NCBI GenBank assembly: GCA_016209035.1
Contig: JACQWX010000041.1
Location: 1-51,834, forward strand
Direction: 5' to 3'
DNA length: 51,834 bases
DNA from: Elusimicrobiota bacterium
GTDB taxonomy: Bacteria > Elusimicrobiota > Elusimicrobia > UBA1565 > UBA9628
Shown: piece after piece, positions 43,485 through 51,159 of the stretch
Layout: every line of letters begins with the position of its first letter
Numbering within the stretch: the stretch's first letter is position 1
The notes under the pieces: generated by a model
The model's input: the letters and a program-made list of their open reading frames with translations, nothing else
Databases searched by the model: none
Told to the model about the DNA's origin: nothing
Made by a program: the position numbers and the translations under genes

Positions 43485-43977
43485 AGCGGTCCTGCGCCTG
43501 GGATCCAAGGGCGCGGAGCAGACCAGGGCGATCGGCCGGAGGCTCGGCCGCAGCCTGCGCGGAGGAGACGTCGTGCTCCTGGTCGGGGACCTGGGAAGCG
43601 GCAAGACCACCTTCACCCAGGGCATCGCCCGCGGCGCGGGGTTTGGCGGCCGGGTGGCGAGCCCGACCTTCGTGCTGGTGAGGGTGTACCGGGCCCCGGT
43701 CTGGACCCTCTACCACATCGATTTCTACCGGGTGGCGGAGGATCAGACCAGGGACATCGGCATCGAGGACTATGTGGGCGACCCTAACGGCATCTGCGTG
43801 GTGGAATGGCCGGCCGCGGGCAAGGGCTACCTGCCCAATGCCCGTCTCGAGGTCCGGTTCTCCTACGGGAGGGCCGAGAACGAGCGGGCGCTCTCCATCA
43901 AGGCGTTCGGCCCGAGGGCCGAGGGGCTGATGCGGCGGCTGGCCCCTGCCGCGCGGCGCGGTCGGGACCCATCATGA
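43474..43977 (+). CDS. tsaE: tRNA t6A biosynthesis ATPase TsaE
   Basis: The 167-residue P-loop protein works with TsaB/TsaD in N6-threonylcarbamoyladenosine formation on tRNA. Walker A is LVGDLGSGKTTFTQG (about 36-50); ASPTFVLVRVY, LYHIDFYRV and VVEWPAAGKGYLP are the family signatures. It overlaps thiL by 11 bases and the methyltransferase by four (ATGA). tsaB lies about 0.8 kb downstream; tsaD is not in the window. Confidence 0.93.
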   Translation: MPAEAVLRLGSKGAEQTRAIGRRLGRSLRGGDVVLLVGDLGSGKTTFTQGIARGAGFGGRVASPTFVLVRVYRAPVWTLYHIDFYRVAEDQTRDIGIEDYVGDPNGICVVEWPAAGKGYLPNARLEVRFSYGRAENERALSIKAFGPRAEGLMRRLAPAARRGRDPS

Positions 43978-44600
43978 CGGACCCTGAGACCGTCGGGTTC
44001 TTCGACCGGCAGGCGCCGGAATGGGACGCTCACGACCACTCGGACGCTTTCAGGCTCTTGCCGGTTATCCTCGCCCGCGCCGGCATCGTGGCGGAGGACT
44101 CCGTCTTGGACGTGGGCGCCGGAACCGGCATCCTCGTCCCGTTCCTGGAGATGGCGGGCGTGCGCCGGATGGCGGCCGTGGACGCCTCCGGCGCCATGGT
44201 CCGCGAATACCGCAAGAAATTCCCCGGCCGCCGGGTGGATGTCGCCGACTTCGGCGCCGACCCCCTGCCGTTCGGACCGGAGAGCTTCACGAAGGTCGTG
44301 GTCTTCAACTCCTTCCCGCATTTCCGCGAGGAGCCCGCGAGGCTTTTTCGCGCCGCGTTCGAGCTTCTGGCTCCGGCGGGCAGGCTCATCATCTGCCATT
44401 CGATGAACCGAGCCGCCTTGAACCGCCACCACCGCCGCGCCGGAAGGGAGGTGGCGGGGGACGTCCTGATCCCGGACGAGGAGATCGAGCGGCTCTACGG
44501 CGGGGCCGGATTCATCCGGACCGTGGTGGAGGACGGCGGCTACTTCTATTCGTCCGGCGACAAGCCCGGCGCGTCCTCTCCGCGTCCAGCTCGTACATAG
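43974..44600 (+). CDS. class I SAM-dependent methyltransferase
   Basis: The 208-residue protein has motif I SVLDVGAGTGILVPFLE, an acidic strand AAVDASGAMVREYRKKFPG, VDVADFGADPLPFGPESFTK and FELLAPAGRLIICHSMNR. It resembles the UbiE/Methyltransf_11 group; the substrate is unknown. Its position between tsaE and tsaB suggests co-expression, not function. The stop is followed, in the same frame, by a short stretch encoding an OmpR-type winged-helix remnant. Confidence 0.82.
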   Translation: MTDPETVGFFDRQAPEWDAHDHSDAFRLLPVILARAGIVAEDSVLDVGAGTGILVPFLEMAGVRRMAAVDASGAMVREYRKKFPGRRVDVADFGADPLPFGPESFTKVVVFNSFPHFREEPARLFRAAFELLAPAGRLIICHSMNRAALNRHHRRAGREVAGDVLIPDEEIERLYGGAGFIRTVVEDGGYFYSSGDKPGASSPRPART

Positions 44601-44606
44601 GAGTGC

Positions 44607-44744
44607 ATGGCCCCGCCTTCTGAAGGCTGCCTCAAGACCGTGGAGGTCCACGTGCGGCGCATCCGCCTGAAAATGGCGTGGGGACCGGAGCAGTGGCTGG
44701 TCACGGTCCCCGGCAGGGGCTACCGCCTCATCGCGCCTTCGTAA
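44607..44744 (+). pseudogene. remnant of an OmpR-family response regulator (winged-helix C-terminus)
   Basis: A 45-codon frame from ATG 44607 (AGGAG just upstream) reads ...CLKTVEVHVRRIRLKMAWG and QWLVTVPGRGYRLIAPS. This is the recognition helix and wing of Trans_reg_C; OmpR-type proteins have 'R-T-V-D-V-H-I-R-R-L-R-x-K' and 'V-T-V-x-G-x-G-Y-R-L' there. The receiver domain and first helices are missing, so it is a fragment. It fills the gap between the methyltransferase and tsaB. Confidence 0.8.
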
Positions 44745-44783
44745 GCCAAAGGTATGATACCATCAAGGTCGGAGGTCGACTTG

Positions 44784-45431
44784 GTGCATCCGGCCGCTTA
44801 TAGCGCCTACAGGACCATTCTGGCGGTGGACACTACCGAGGACCGGCTGAGCGCCGCTCTGCTGGCGGGCGGCCGGTTGTTCTTGTCCCGCGGGAAGCCC
44901 GGTTCCCCCCATGACGAGACGATGTTCGCCGCGGTCGACCGCCTCCTGGGGAAGGCGGGGCTGGCCCTGGAAGACGTCTCGGCGTTCGCCGCGGCCAGCG
45001 GGCCCGGCCGGTTCACGGGCATCCGCATCGGCATGGCCTTCTGCGCGGTCGCGGCCGAGAGGCTCAAGGCGCCCGCGGTGGCGGTGAGCAGGCTGGAGGC
45101 GCTGGCCTTCCGCGCGAAGCGCGCGGCCAAGACCCTCTGCGCGGTGGTTCCGGGGTGGCGGGACGAGAAGTTCTACCAGCTCTTCAAGACCGGAGGGGGC
45201 GCCCGGCCCAAGGCCGGGTCCATCAAGGCCGTCGGACCGCCGGTCTGGACGACGCTCGAGGGCTGGGCGCGCGCCAGACCGGGCATCGAGGAGGCGGGCG
45301 CCCTGGTCGTGGAAGCCTGCCCCGGCGCCGAGGAGGTGCTTGCGCTTGCCGCCGAGCGCCTCAAGAGGGGGAGGCTCCCTCCTTTCGAGCCCCTCTACCT
45401 CAAGCCCGCGGGATATGAGCGCAAGCGCTAG
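44784..45431 (+). CDS. tsaB: tRNA t6A biosynthesis protein TsaB
   Basis: The 215-residue protein is an ASKHA-fold non-catalytic partner of TsaD. It reads TILAVDTTEDRLSAALLAGG, then AAASGPGRFTGIRIGMAFC (the conserved G-P-G-S/R-F-T-G-x-R) and AVSRLEALAF. GTG 44784 is preferred: GGAGG lies eight bases upstream and TATGAT (44753-44758) would place transcription start near 44765. An upstream ATG at 44754 overlaps that -10 box and is unlikely. rimI starts 17 bases before its end. Confidence 0.9.
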   Translation: MHPAAYSAYRTILAVDTTEDRLSAALLAGGRLFLSRGKPGSPHDETMFAAVDRLLGKAGLALEDVSAFAAASGPGRFTGIRIGMAFCAVAAERLKAPAVAVSRLEALAFRAKRAAKTLCAVVPGWRDEKFYQLFKTGGGARPKAGSIKAVGPPVWTTLEGWARARPGIEEAGALVVEACPGAEEVLALAAERLKRGRLPPFEPLYLKPAGYERKR

Positions 45432-45927
45432 GCCGGCGCGGCGAACTCGATTCCCGGCAGGGCGCCGCGCCGGCCGGCGTCGGGAATGGCGTTGCCGGCC
45501 GGCGCGCCGCGCTGACTTGGACGCGCTCGTCCTGATCGAGGATGCGTGCCCGACGGCGCCTCAATGGAGCGCCGTCCAGCTCGCGGGCGACCTCGAGTCC
45601 GAGCGGGCGCGCCTCATCGTCTTGGAAGAGGGCGGACGCGTCGAGGGGTTCGCCGCCCTGCTGGTGGTCCCGCCCGGGGCCGAGATCACCTCCATCGTCA
45701 TCAGGCGGGAGAGCCAAGGACGAGGATTGGGCCGGGCCCTGCTCGCTCATGTCATGGAGGAAGCGCGCTCTCTGGGCTGCGGCAGGCTCTCCCTCGAGGT
45801 GAGCGCCTCCAACGCGGCCGCGCTCGCTCTCTATGCCTCGGCCGGGTTCAAGGCCGTGGGCCGCCGGCCGAAGTACTATGACGACGGCGCCGACGCCGTC
45901 TTGATGGACCTGGACCTGGCGCCGTGA
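45415..45927 (+). CDS. rimI: RimI-type ribosomal-protein N-acetyltransferase with a repeat-encoded N-terminus
   Basis: The protein has 170 residues from ATG 45415 within the tsaB end. The GNAT domain has EITSIVIRRESQGRGLGRAL (acetyl-CoA loop Q-G-R-G-L-G), LSLEVSASNAAALALYASAG and FKAVGRRPKYYDDGADAVLM, as in RimI, which acetylates protein N-termini, classically S18. RimI normally starts close to R-P-A-x-x-D-L. Here about 30 Arg/Ala-rich residues (RRAGRRREWRCRPARRADLD region) come first, encoded by a perfect 13-bp-arm hairpin of the two-hairpin repeat family. tsaB-rimI adjacency is usual. The stop overlaps glgA (GTGA). Confidence 0.87.
   Translation: MSASARPARRTRFPAGRRAGRRREWRCRPARRADLDALVLIEDACPTAPQWSAVQLAGDLESERARLIVLEEGGRVEGFAALLVVPPGAEITSIVIRRESQGRGLGRALLAHVMEEARSLGCGRLSLEVSASNAAALALYASAGFKAVGRRPKYYDDGADAVLMDLDLAP
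45466..45506 (+). repeat. hairpin repeat, copy E (in the rimI 5' end)
   Basis: Perfect 13-bp arms CGCGCCGGCCGGC (45466-45478) and GCCGGCCGGCGCG (45494-45506) with loop GTCGGGAATGGCGTT, matching the GGAAGGGCGT loop core of other copies. A possible shrunken hairpin 1 (CCG-GCG-CGG) lies about 25 bases to the left. Confidence 0.65.
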
Positions 45928-47675
45928 GCCGAGCCCAGAAGAAGCTCGACCTAAAAAGGATGCGCCTGGCCCTTTGCTCATGGGAGATCGGGCGTACGGG
46001 CTCCGATTTCGGCGTCAAGGTCGGGGGCCTAGGCCAGGTGGTGGCGGAACTCCCGCCCGAGCTGGTCAAGGCCGCGGCGGCCCAGGGCATCGCCTTGGAG
46101 GTGGAGACCCTCTCGCCCTGCTTCGGCCACTACGACCGCGCCCGGCTGTCCCGGCTGGACTTGAAGGTCCCGGCCGTCATCGAGGGGCGCCGCTTCGAGT
46201 TCGACGTCTACGAGCGGGTGTTCCGCGACACGGTCGACTTCCCGGGCGGACCTGCCGTGGTGGATTTCAAGTCGGTCTATTTCTGGGACCACGGGCAGCT
46301 GCATTGGACCCACGCCGGGGCCGTCTACCCCTACGATCCGAGGGTGGCCTTGAAGCTCTTCTCCGCGGTGTCCCAGGCCATGGCCGGCTATATCCGGCAG
46401 GGCGATTTCCAGACCGTGCACCTGCACGACTACCACGTGGGGCTGGTCCCCTTCTTCCTCGGCGACGACTTCCTGGAACGGGTCCCCGTGCACCTGACCA
46501 TCCACAACGCGAGCTACCAGGGCATCACCTTCCTGGAGGGGGGCGGGTATTCGACCCTCGACCGCGCCGGCCTGCCCGGCGAGAAGCTCTTCCACAAGTA
46601 CTTCGACTTCTTCGACAACGTGAACATCCTCAAGGCGGCCATGCTCAAGGTGGCCGAGACCGGCGGCCGCGTGACCACGGTGAGCGGCGACCTGGCCGGG
46701 ACCTGGGGCTACGCGGCGGAGCTGCGCGAGAGCCACGCGGCGCTGGCGGCCCGCAGCCGTCGCATCACGGGCCGTCCCGCCGGCGAGGTCTTCGTGCCCA
46801 ACCGCCACCTCGACCTCTTCGAAGCCCTGCCTGTGGCGGGCATCACCAACGGTCTGAGGAGCGACAACCGGCCCGAGCGCCTGCCGGAGCTCAAGGCCGC
46901 CCACCTGCGGGACCTTCTGGCGGGCTTAAGGCGCCGGCACGGAGACGCCGCGCGGCTCTACCAGAACGACGAGGTCCAGGCCGAGATGCTCTCCCGCGAC
47001 CACTCCTTCGGCGCAGGGCATCTGGAGGTCAAGATCGAGCTCAAGCGCCTGCTCTATCTCGAGGTCTTCGGCCAGCCCATCTGGGGGTACCCGGCCGTCT
47101 TCGGCGTGGTGGGCAGGCTCGTGGACCAGAAGAACCTCGGCTTGGTCGCGGACGTTGCGGACCGGGTCCTGGCCCACGACCCCATGGCGCGCTTCGTGGT
47201 CCTGGCCTCGGCGCCGGACGGCGACCCGGCGGGCTGGGCGCTCGAGCGGAAGTTCAGGGACCTGGCCCTGCGGCAGCCGGGCCGGGTGTGGTTCGGCAAC
47301 TCCTTCCACACCCCGCTCAGCAGGCTCATCCTCGCCGGGTCGGATTTCACCCTGGTGCCCTCGCGCTTCGAGCCCTGCGGCCTGGTGGACTACGAGGCGG
47401 CGCTCCTGGGCACCATCCCCATCTGCCGCGCGACCGGGGGCTTGGTCAAGGTCAAGCACTGCGGCTATCTCTACGACTGGCTCGACGTCGCGGATTACCG
47501 GGGCGAGGCCGAGGCCTTCCTCAGCAGGATCAAGGAGGCCTTGCGGGTCTTCCGCAGCGACTACCCCCGCCATCAGGCGCTCATGCGCTCCGCCATGGCG
47601 ACGGACGCGGGCTGGGAGCGCTCGGCAGCGCAGTACATCCAGCTCTACCGCGACGGCTTGCTCGCCAAGGGATGA
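45924..47675 (+). CDS. glgA: glycogen/starch synthase-like glycosyltransferase (GT5)
   Basis: The 583-residue protein starts at GTG 45924 inside the rimI stop. It has FGVKVGGLGQVVAELPPEL, corresponding to the K-T-G-G-L donor-binding loop of glycogen synthases. HLHDYHVGLVPFFLG and LTIHNASYQGITF follow, then ITNGLRSDNRPERLPEL, VVGRLVDQKNLGLVADV and SRFEPCGLVDYEAALLGTIP with the conserved E-x7-E arrangement. It should elongate alpha-1,4-glucan from ADP- or UDP-glucose. No other glycogen genes are in the window. Confidence 0.88.
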   Translation: MSRAQKKLDLKRMRLALCSWEIGRTGSDFGVKVGGLGQVVAELPPELVKAAAAQGIALEVETLSPCFGHYDRARLSRLDLKVPAVIEGRRFEFDVYERVFRDTVDFPGGPAVVDFKSVYFWDHGQLHWTHAGAVYPYDPRVALKLFSAVSQAMAGYIRQGDFQTVHLHDYHVGLVPFFLGDDFLERVPVHLTIHNASYQGITFLEGGGYSTLDRAGLPGEKLFHKYFDFFDNVNILKAAMLKVAETGGRVTTVSGDLAGTWGYAAELRESHAALAARSRRITGRPAGEVFVPNRHLDLFEALPVAGITNGLRSDNRPERLPELKAAHLRDLLAGLRRRHGDAARLYQNDEVQAEMLSRDHSFGAGHLEVKIELKRLLYLEVFGQPIWGYPAVFGVVGRLVDQKNLGLVADVADRVLAHDPMARFVVLASAPDGDPAGWALERKFRDLALRQPGRVWFGNSFHTPLSRLILAGSDFTLVPSRFEPCGLVDYEAALLGTIPICRATGGLVKVKHCGYLYDWLDVADYRGEAEAFLSRIKEALRVFRSDYPRHQALMRSAMATDAGWERSAAQYIQLYRDGLLAKG

Positions 47676-47692
47676 CGCGCCTTCGTCTCGGA

Positions 47693-47721
47693 TTGTGGGT
47701 CCGCGCCCGAAGTTCTATAAT
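47693..47721 (+). promoter_or_regulatory. promoter of the TPR-LolB gene
   Basis: TTGTGG (47693-47698) and TATAAT (47716-47721) are 17 bases apart. TATAAT overlaps the upstream ATG at 47720, which argues for the ATG at 47732 and a leader of only a few bases. Confidence 0.65.
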
Positions 47722-47731
47722 GACCGTTCCG

Positions 47732-49942
47732 ATGTCAAAATCGACCGGCCCAAGGGGCGCACAAGCGGCGGTCGCAGCGCTAACGCTGTTCCTTGTTTGG
47801 GTCGGGCCGCCGTTCCCGGCGGCGGCCGCGGAGGCTCCCGGCGGCGCGGTCGAGGCCGGAGGCGGGTCCCCGGCCGTGGCGGGCGCGTCCCGGCTGGCCA
47901 AGATGCATTTCTTCAAGGGGAGCATGCTGGAGAAGCGTCAGGCCTTGGCCTTGGCCCTCAAGGAATACGAGGCCGCGTTCTCCTACGACCCCAAGTCCGC
48001 GTTCATCTGCCAGCAAGCGGCCCGGGTCGCGCTCGAGATCGACAGCGCGACCGCGGCCGAGTCTTGGGTCGCCAGGCTCGCCGCCATCGAGCCCGACGGC
48101 GTCGAGTCCAAGATGCTTCGGGGCCGGGTGCTGTGGGCCTCGGGCAGGATGGACGAGGCCGAAGGAGCCTTCCAGGAGGCCCTCAAGCTCGACCCCAAGT
48201 CCTCTGAGACCGTCCTGGCCCTCGGGGGACTCCTGGCCGCGCGCTCCCCGGAGAAGGCGAAGCAACTCTTCGCGCGCTACATGGACGACAATCCCGACGA
48301 TGCGGCCGAGGCGCACTACCAGATCGGGCTGCTCGAGTTTCGCGGGGGCAACCCCAAGGAGGCTGAGAAGCACCTGCGCGCGGCGGCCAAGCTCGAGCCC
48401 GATTCGAGCATGGTCCTCTACGGCCTGGCCGAGCTCTACATGGTCGCCAAGGACACGGACGCGGCCCTGGCCGAGTACATCGAGATCCTGGAGCTCGAGC
48501 CCGACAACGCGGAGCTCCTCGTCACCATCGGCGAGATCTACCGGAACAAGGGGCTCCTGGACGAGGCCCGCGTCAAGTTCGAGGCCGCCAAGTACCACTC
48601 TCCGGGAGACCCCGCCGCCAGCCTCTACTTGTCCCAGATCTGGGAGGCCAAGGGGGACTTCGCCAAGGCCGCCGAGGAGCTCAGGACGAGCTCGGCCCTG
48701 AAAGACGACCTCTGGCTCAACCTGCGGCTGAGCTACTTCCTGACCCAGGCGGAGAAGCTCAAGGAGGCCGTGGCCGTCCTGGAGAACGCCCGCCGGCGCT
48801 GGCCCGACAACGACGAGGTGGCCTATTACCTGGCCTTAGGTCTCGACGACCTCAAGCTCGCGCCCAAGGCCGTGGCCCTGCTGCGCGCCATCCTCGCCCG
48901 CAAGCCCGACTACCGCGACGCCCGCTACCAGCTGGCCGTCGTGCTCGAGCGGTCCGGCAGGATGGACCAGGCGGAGAAGGAGTTCCGCTCCCTGATCGCG
49001 GCCAACCCCAACGACGCCGGCATCCTCAACTACCTCGGCTATTCCCTCGCCGACCGCGGCAAGAAGCTCGACGACGCCGAGGAGCTCATCGACCAGGCGG
49101 TCTCGCTCGACCCCAAGAACGGGGCCTACCAGGACTCGCTCGGCTGGGTCTATTTCAGGCAGGGCCGGTCCACCGAGGCGGTGCGCGAGCTTTCGGCCGC
49201 GGCGCGGAAGCTCCCGGAAGACGGGACCATCTGGGACCACCTCGGAGACGCCTACTCCAAGTCGGGCGACGCCGAGAAAGCGTGGCGCGCGTGGATGCGC
49301 GCCCAGGCCCTGGAGCCCGGAGATCTCAAGTTCGGCAAGAAGGCCGAGAAGACGGCCGAGGGCTTCCCCCCGGCGAATCTGGCGGGCTTCTTCATGGACC
49401 ATTTCGCCGCCTTCCTGGGCGGCATCGAGAAATACAGCGGGCTCTGCGAGGTGAAGATGTCCTTCGTCGGCAAGGCCTTCACCTACAGCGGTCTCCTCAC
49501 CTTCCGGGACGGGGAGCTCTCGATGGACATACTCGGCCCGCTCTTCATGCCCGTCATGCGCGCCCGCCTCGGCGCGGAAGGCTTCACCATGGACCCCATC
49601 CGGATCGAGGGGGTCCGGACCGACGCCCTGATGGACGAGGCCTTCAAGGCCTTCCAGGCCCTGCACGACTATCTCTCGGGCAGGGCCTTCGAGCCGCGGC
49701 CCGTCCTCTACGGCAAGTCCTGGTTCAACAGGTGGGTGGACACGCCGGACTGGAGGCTGGTGCTGAGCTCCGACGGGCTCAAGGTCGAGAGGCTCGAGCC
49801 CAAGGACAAGGACGGCGTCTACCTGACGCTCGGCGACTTCATCTTCCAACGGGGCCGCCAGGTCCCCTCGCGCCTGTCCCTCGACGGCAGGGGCTTCAGG
49901 CTCGTCATCAAGATGAAGGATCTCAAGCCCGTCTTCAAATAG
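47732..49942 (+). CDS. TPR protein with C-terminal LolB-like domain
   Basis: The 736-residue exported protein has a hydrophobic signal at about 10-35 (AAVAALTLFLVWVGPPFPAA). About a dozen TPR units fill residues 60-545 (e.g. GRMDEAEGAFQEALKLDPKS, LGWVYFRQGRSTEAVRELSA). The last 190 residues (IEKYSGLCEVKMSFVGKAFT, LLTFRDGELSMDILGP, LSLDGRGFRLVIKMKDLKPV) look like a LolB/LolA half-barrel that binds lipoprotein acyl chains. No lipobox cysteine is visible, unlike LolB itself. It could complete the Lol pathway started by LolC/LolD here. A broken ispE lies downstream, recalling the lolB-ispE order of proteobacteria. Confidence 0.75.
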   Translation: MSKSTGPRGAQAAVAALTLFLVWVGPPFPAAAAEAPGGAVEAGGGSPAVAGASRLAKMHFFKGSMLEKRQALALALKEYEAAFSYDPKSAFICQQAARVALEIDSATAAESWVARLAAIEPDGVESKMLRGRVLWASGRMDEAEGAFQEALKLDPKSSETVLALGGLLAARSPEKAKQLFARYMDDNPDDAAEAHYQIGLLEFRGGNPKEAEKHLRAAAKLEPDSSMVLYGLAELYMVAKDTDAALAEYIEILELEPDNAELLVTIGEIYRNKGLLDEARVKFEAAKYHSPGDPAASLYLSQIWEAKGDFAKAAEELRTSSALKDDLWLNLRLSYFLTQAEKLKEAVAVLENARRRWPDNDEVAYYLALGLDDLKLAPKAVALLRAILARKPDYRDARYQLAVVLERSGRMDQAEKEFRSLIAANPNDAGILNYLGYSLADRGKKLDDAEELIDQAVSLDPKNGAYQDSLGWVYFRQGRSTEAVRELSAAARKLPEDGTIWDHLGDAYSKSGDAEKAWRAWMRAQALEPGDLKFGKKAEKTAEGFPPANLAGFFMDHFAAFLGGIEKYSGLCEVKMSFVGKAFTYSGLLTFRDGELSMDILGPLFMPVMRARLGAEGFTMDPIRIEGVRTDALMDEAFKAFQALHDYLSGRAFEPRPVLYGKSWFNRWVDTPDWRLVLSSDGLKVERLEPKDKDGVYLTLGDFIFQRGRQVPSRLSLDGRGFRLVIKMKDLKPVFK
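47846..47894 (+). repeat. degenerate two-hairpin repeat, copy G (in the TPR-LolB gene)
   Basis: The first 18 bases match copy A exactly, including most of hairpin 1 (GGCC-GGA-GGC). The following GTCCCCGGCC resembles the left arm of hairpin 2, but the right arm does not pair. It lies just after the signal peptide, as in copies C and F. Confidence 0.45.
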
Positions 49943-49972
49943 GGCCCTGGGCGGCCGACTCGACTCCTCGGC

Positions 49973-51148
49973 CTATTCGGAGGCCCCCGCCTCTTGGAGC
50001 AGCCTGGCGATCCGGCTCTTCTGGCAGCCGCGGGCGAAGAAGAGCGTCGACCTTCCGTTGGGAAGAGCGGCGCGCGGATCGGCCCCGGCAGCCAGGAGCG
50101 CCTTGACCAGCTCCTCGTTGCACGCTGCCGCGGCTGACATCAAGGGGGTCCATTGGCGCTGGTTGCGCGCATTCGGGTCGGCGCCGGCCCCGACCAAGGC
50201 GAGGCCGATCCGGGTGAGGGATGCCAGCGGCCGCGTGGGCGCCCCCGGCGTGCAGGCCTTCATGAGCGCGGTGTCTCCGTTGGCGTCCCGCAGGTTCCTC
50301 TCGGCATTCGAGTCCAGCAGGAATTCGACGACCTCCGGCCGCAGGAGGACGGCGGCCGCCAGAAGAGGGGTCGTCCCGTCCTTCGCGGCCGCGTTGATGT
50401 CGGCCCCGGCTTTGATGAACTCCTTGACGAGCTCCGCATGCCCCCCGGCCGCCGCGTGGGTGAGCGCCGTCCAGCCGCGGCCGTCTCTCTCGTCGATCTT
50501 CGCTCCTGCGGCGAGCTGCGAGCGAGCCTCGTCCAGGTCGCCCTTCTCAGCGGCCTGGTGAAGCGGGGATTCCGAAGGGGATTCCGAAGAAGTCTCCGCC
50601 CCCGCCGTTCCTATCTTGGAAGGCTCCGCTGAGGGCTTCTTCTTGAGCCCGATGCCATTGAGCCAGAAGTCCAGCTCGCGCTTGAGGAGCCTCCGGGCTT
50701 CGTCGGGGCCGATTTCAACGCCGGTGGAACGCAAGGCTTTTGCCAGGGTTCCGTTCGGCTCAAGCCTGAAGAACTCCCCGACCGACGCCTGCGGTTCGGT
50801 CCTGTCCACGAGCAGAACCAGATGGATGACACGGAGGCCCCCTGTCTGCCCGTCCTTCTCATAGAAGACCCTGGCTTCGCGGGCCGCTTTGTCGGCGCAG
50901 TCATCTTCATCATGCTCGCGGACCATGGAAGGAAGATTGGGCTCAATACCTAGAACGCGCGAGATGCGGGGGGCCAGGATGGTCTCTTTGCCGTCCTTCA
51001 AGAGGTTCCTCATGAATTGGTCCAGAGTGGGCCCCGCTGATCTCTTCTCCTGCTTCCCGGCCTTGGCTTGGGATGGCGCGGCATTGACAAGAGTCGGGAC
51101 ATAGGCGATACTTAGAGTTAGAGCCGCGAAGAAGGTTAGCGAGGTCAT
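49973..51148 (-). CDS. exported ankyrin-repeat protein
   Basis: The 391-residue protein has a signal peptide (MTSLTFFAALTLSIAYVPTL, cleavage near VNAA). An unassigned region (25-185) with RVIHLVLLVDRTEPQASVGE follows, then four to five ankyrin repeats (about 195-385): SPLHQAAEKGDLDEARSQLA, GWTALTHAAAGGHAELVKEF, GTTPLLAAAVLLRPEVVEFL and QWTPLMSAAAACNEELVKAL. It should bind a protein partner outside the cytoplasm. GGAGGG precedes the ATG. It lies opposite to its neighbours, between TPR-LolB and the truncated ispE, with its 5' end about 12 bases from where ispE homology begins. Confidence 0.82.
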   Translation of the reverse strand: MTSLTFFAALTLSIAYVPTLVNAAPSQAKAGKQEKRSAGPTLDQFMRNLLKDGKETILAPRISRVLGIEPNLPSMVREHDEDDCADKAAREARVFYEKDGQTGGLRVIHLVLLVDRTEPQASVGEFFRLEPNGTLAKALRSTGVEIGPDEARRLLKRELDFWLNGIGLKKKPSAEPSKIGTAGAETSSESPSESPLHQAAEKGDLDEARSQLAAGAKIDERDGRGWTALTHAAAGGHAELVKEFIKAGADINAAAKDGTTPLLAAAVLLRPEVVEFLLDSNAERNLRDANGDTALMKACTPGAPTRPLASLTRIGLALVGAGADPNARNQRQWTPLMSAAAACNEELVKALLAAGADPRAALPNGRSTLFFARGCQKSRIARLLQEAGASE

Positions 51149-51159
51149 GAGTCCCTCCG

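Noticed and set aside
45974..47731. A 1322-codon frame suggesting a giant protein fused to the TPR-LolB protein
   Set aside because: Its 5' part is an alternate frame of glgA, whose motifs are all in another frame. A -10 box and ATG at 47732 mark the real start.
50550..50600. Direct repeat GGGATTCCGAA in the ankyrin gene
   Set aside because: It is a short two-unit repeat encoding a Ser/Glu/Pro linker; ordinary low complexity.
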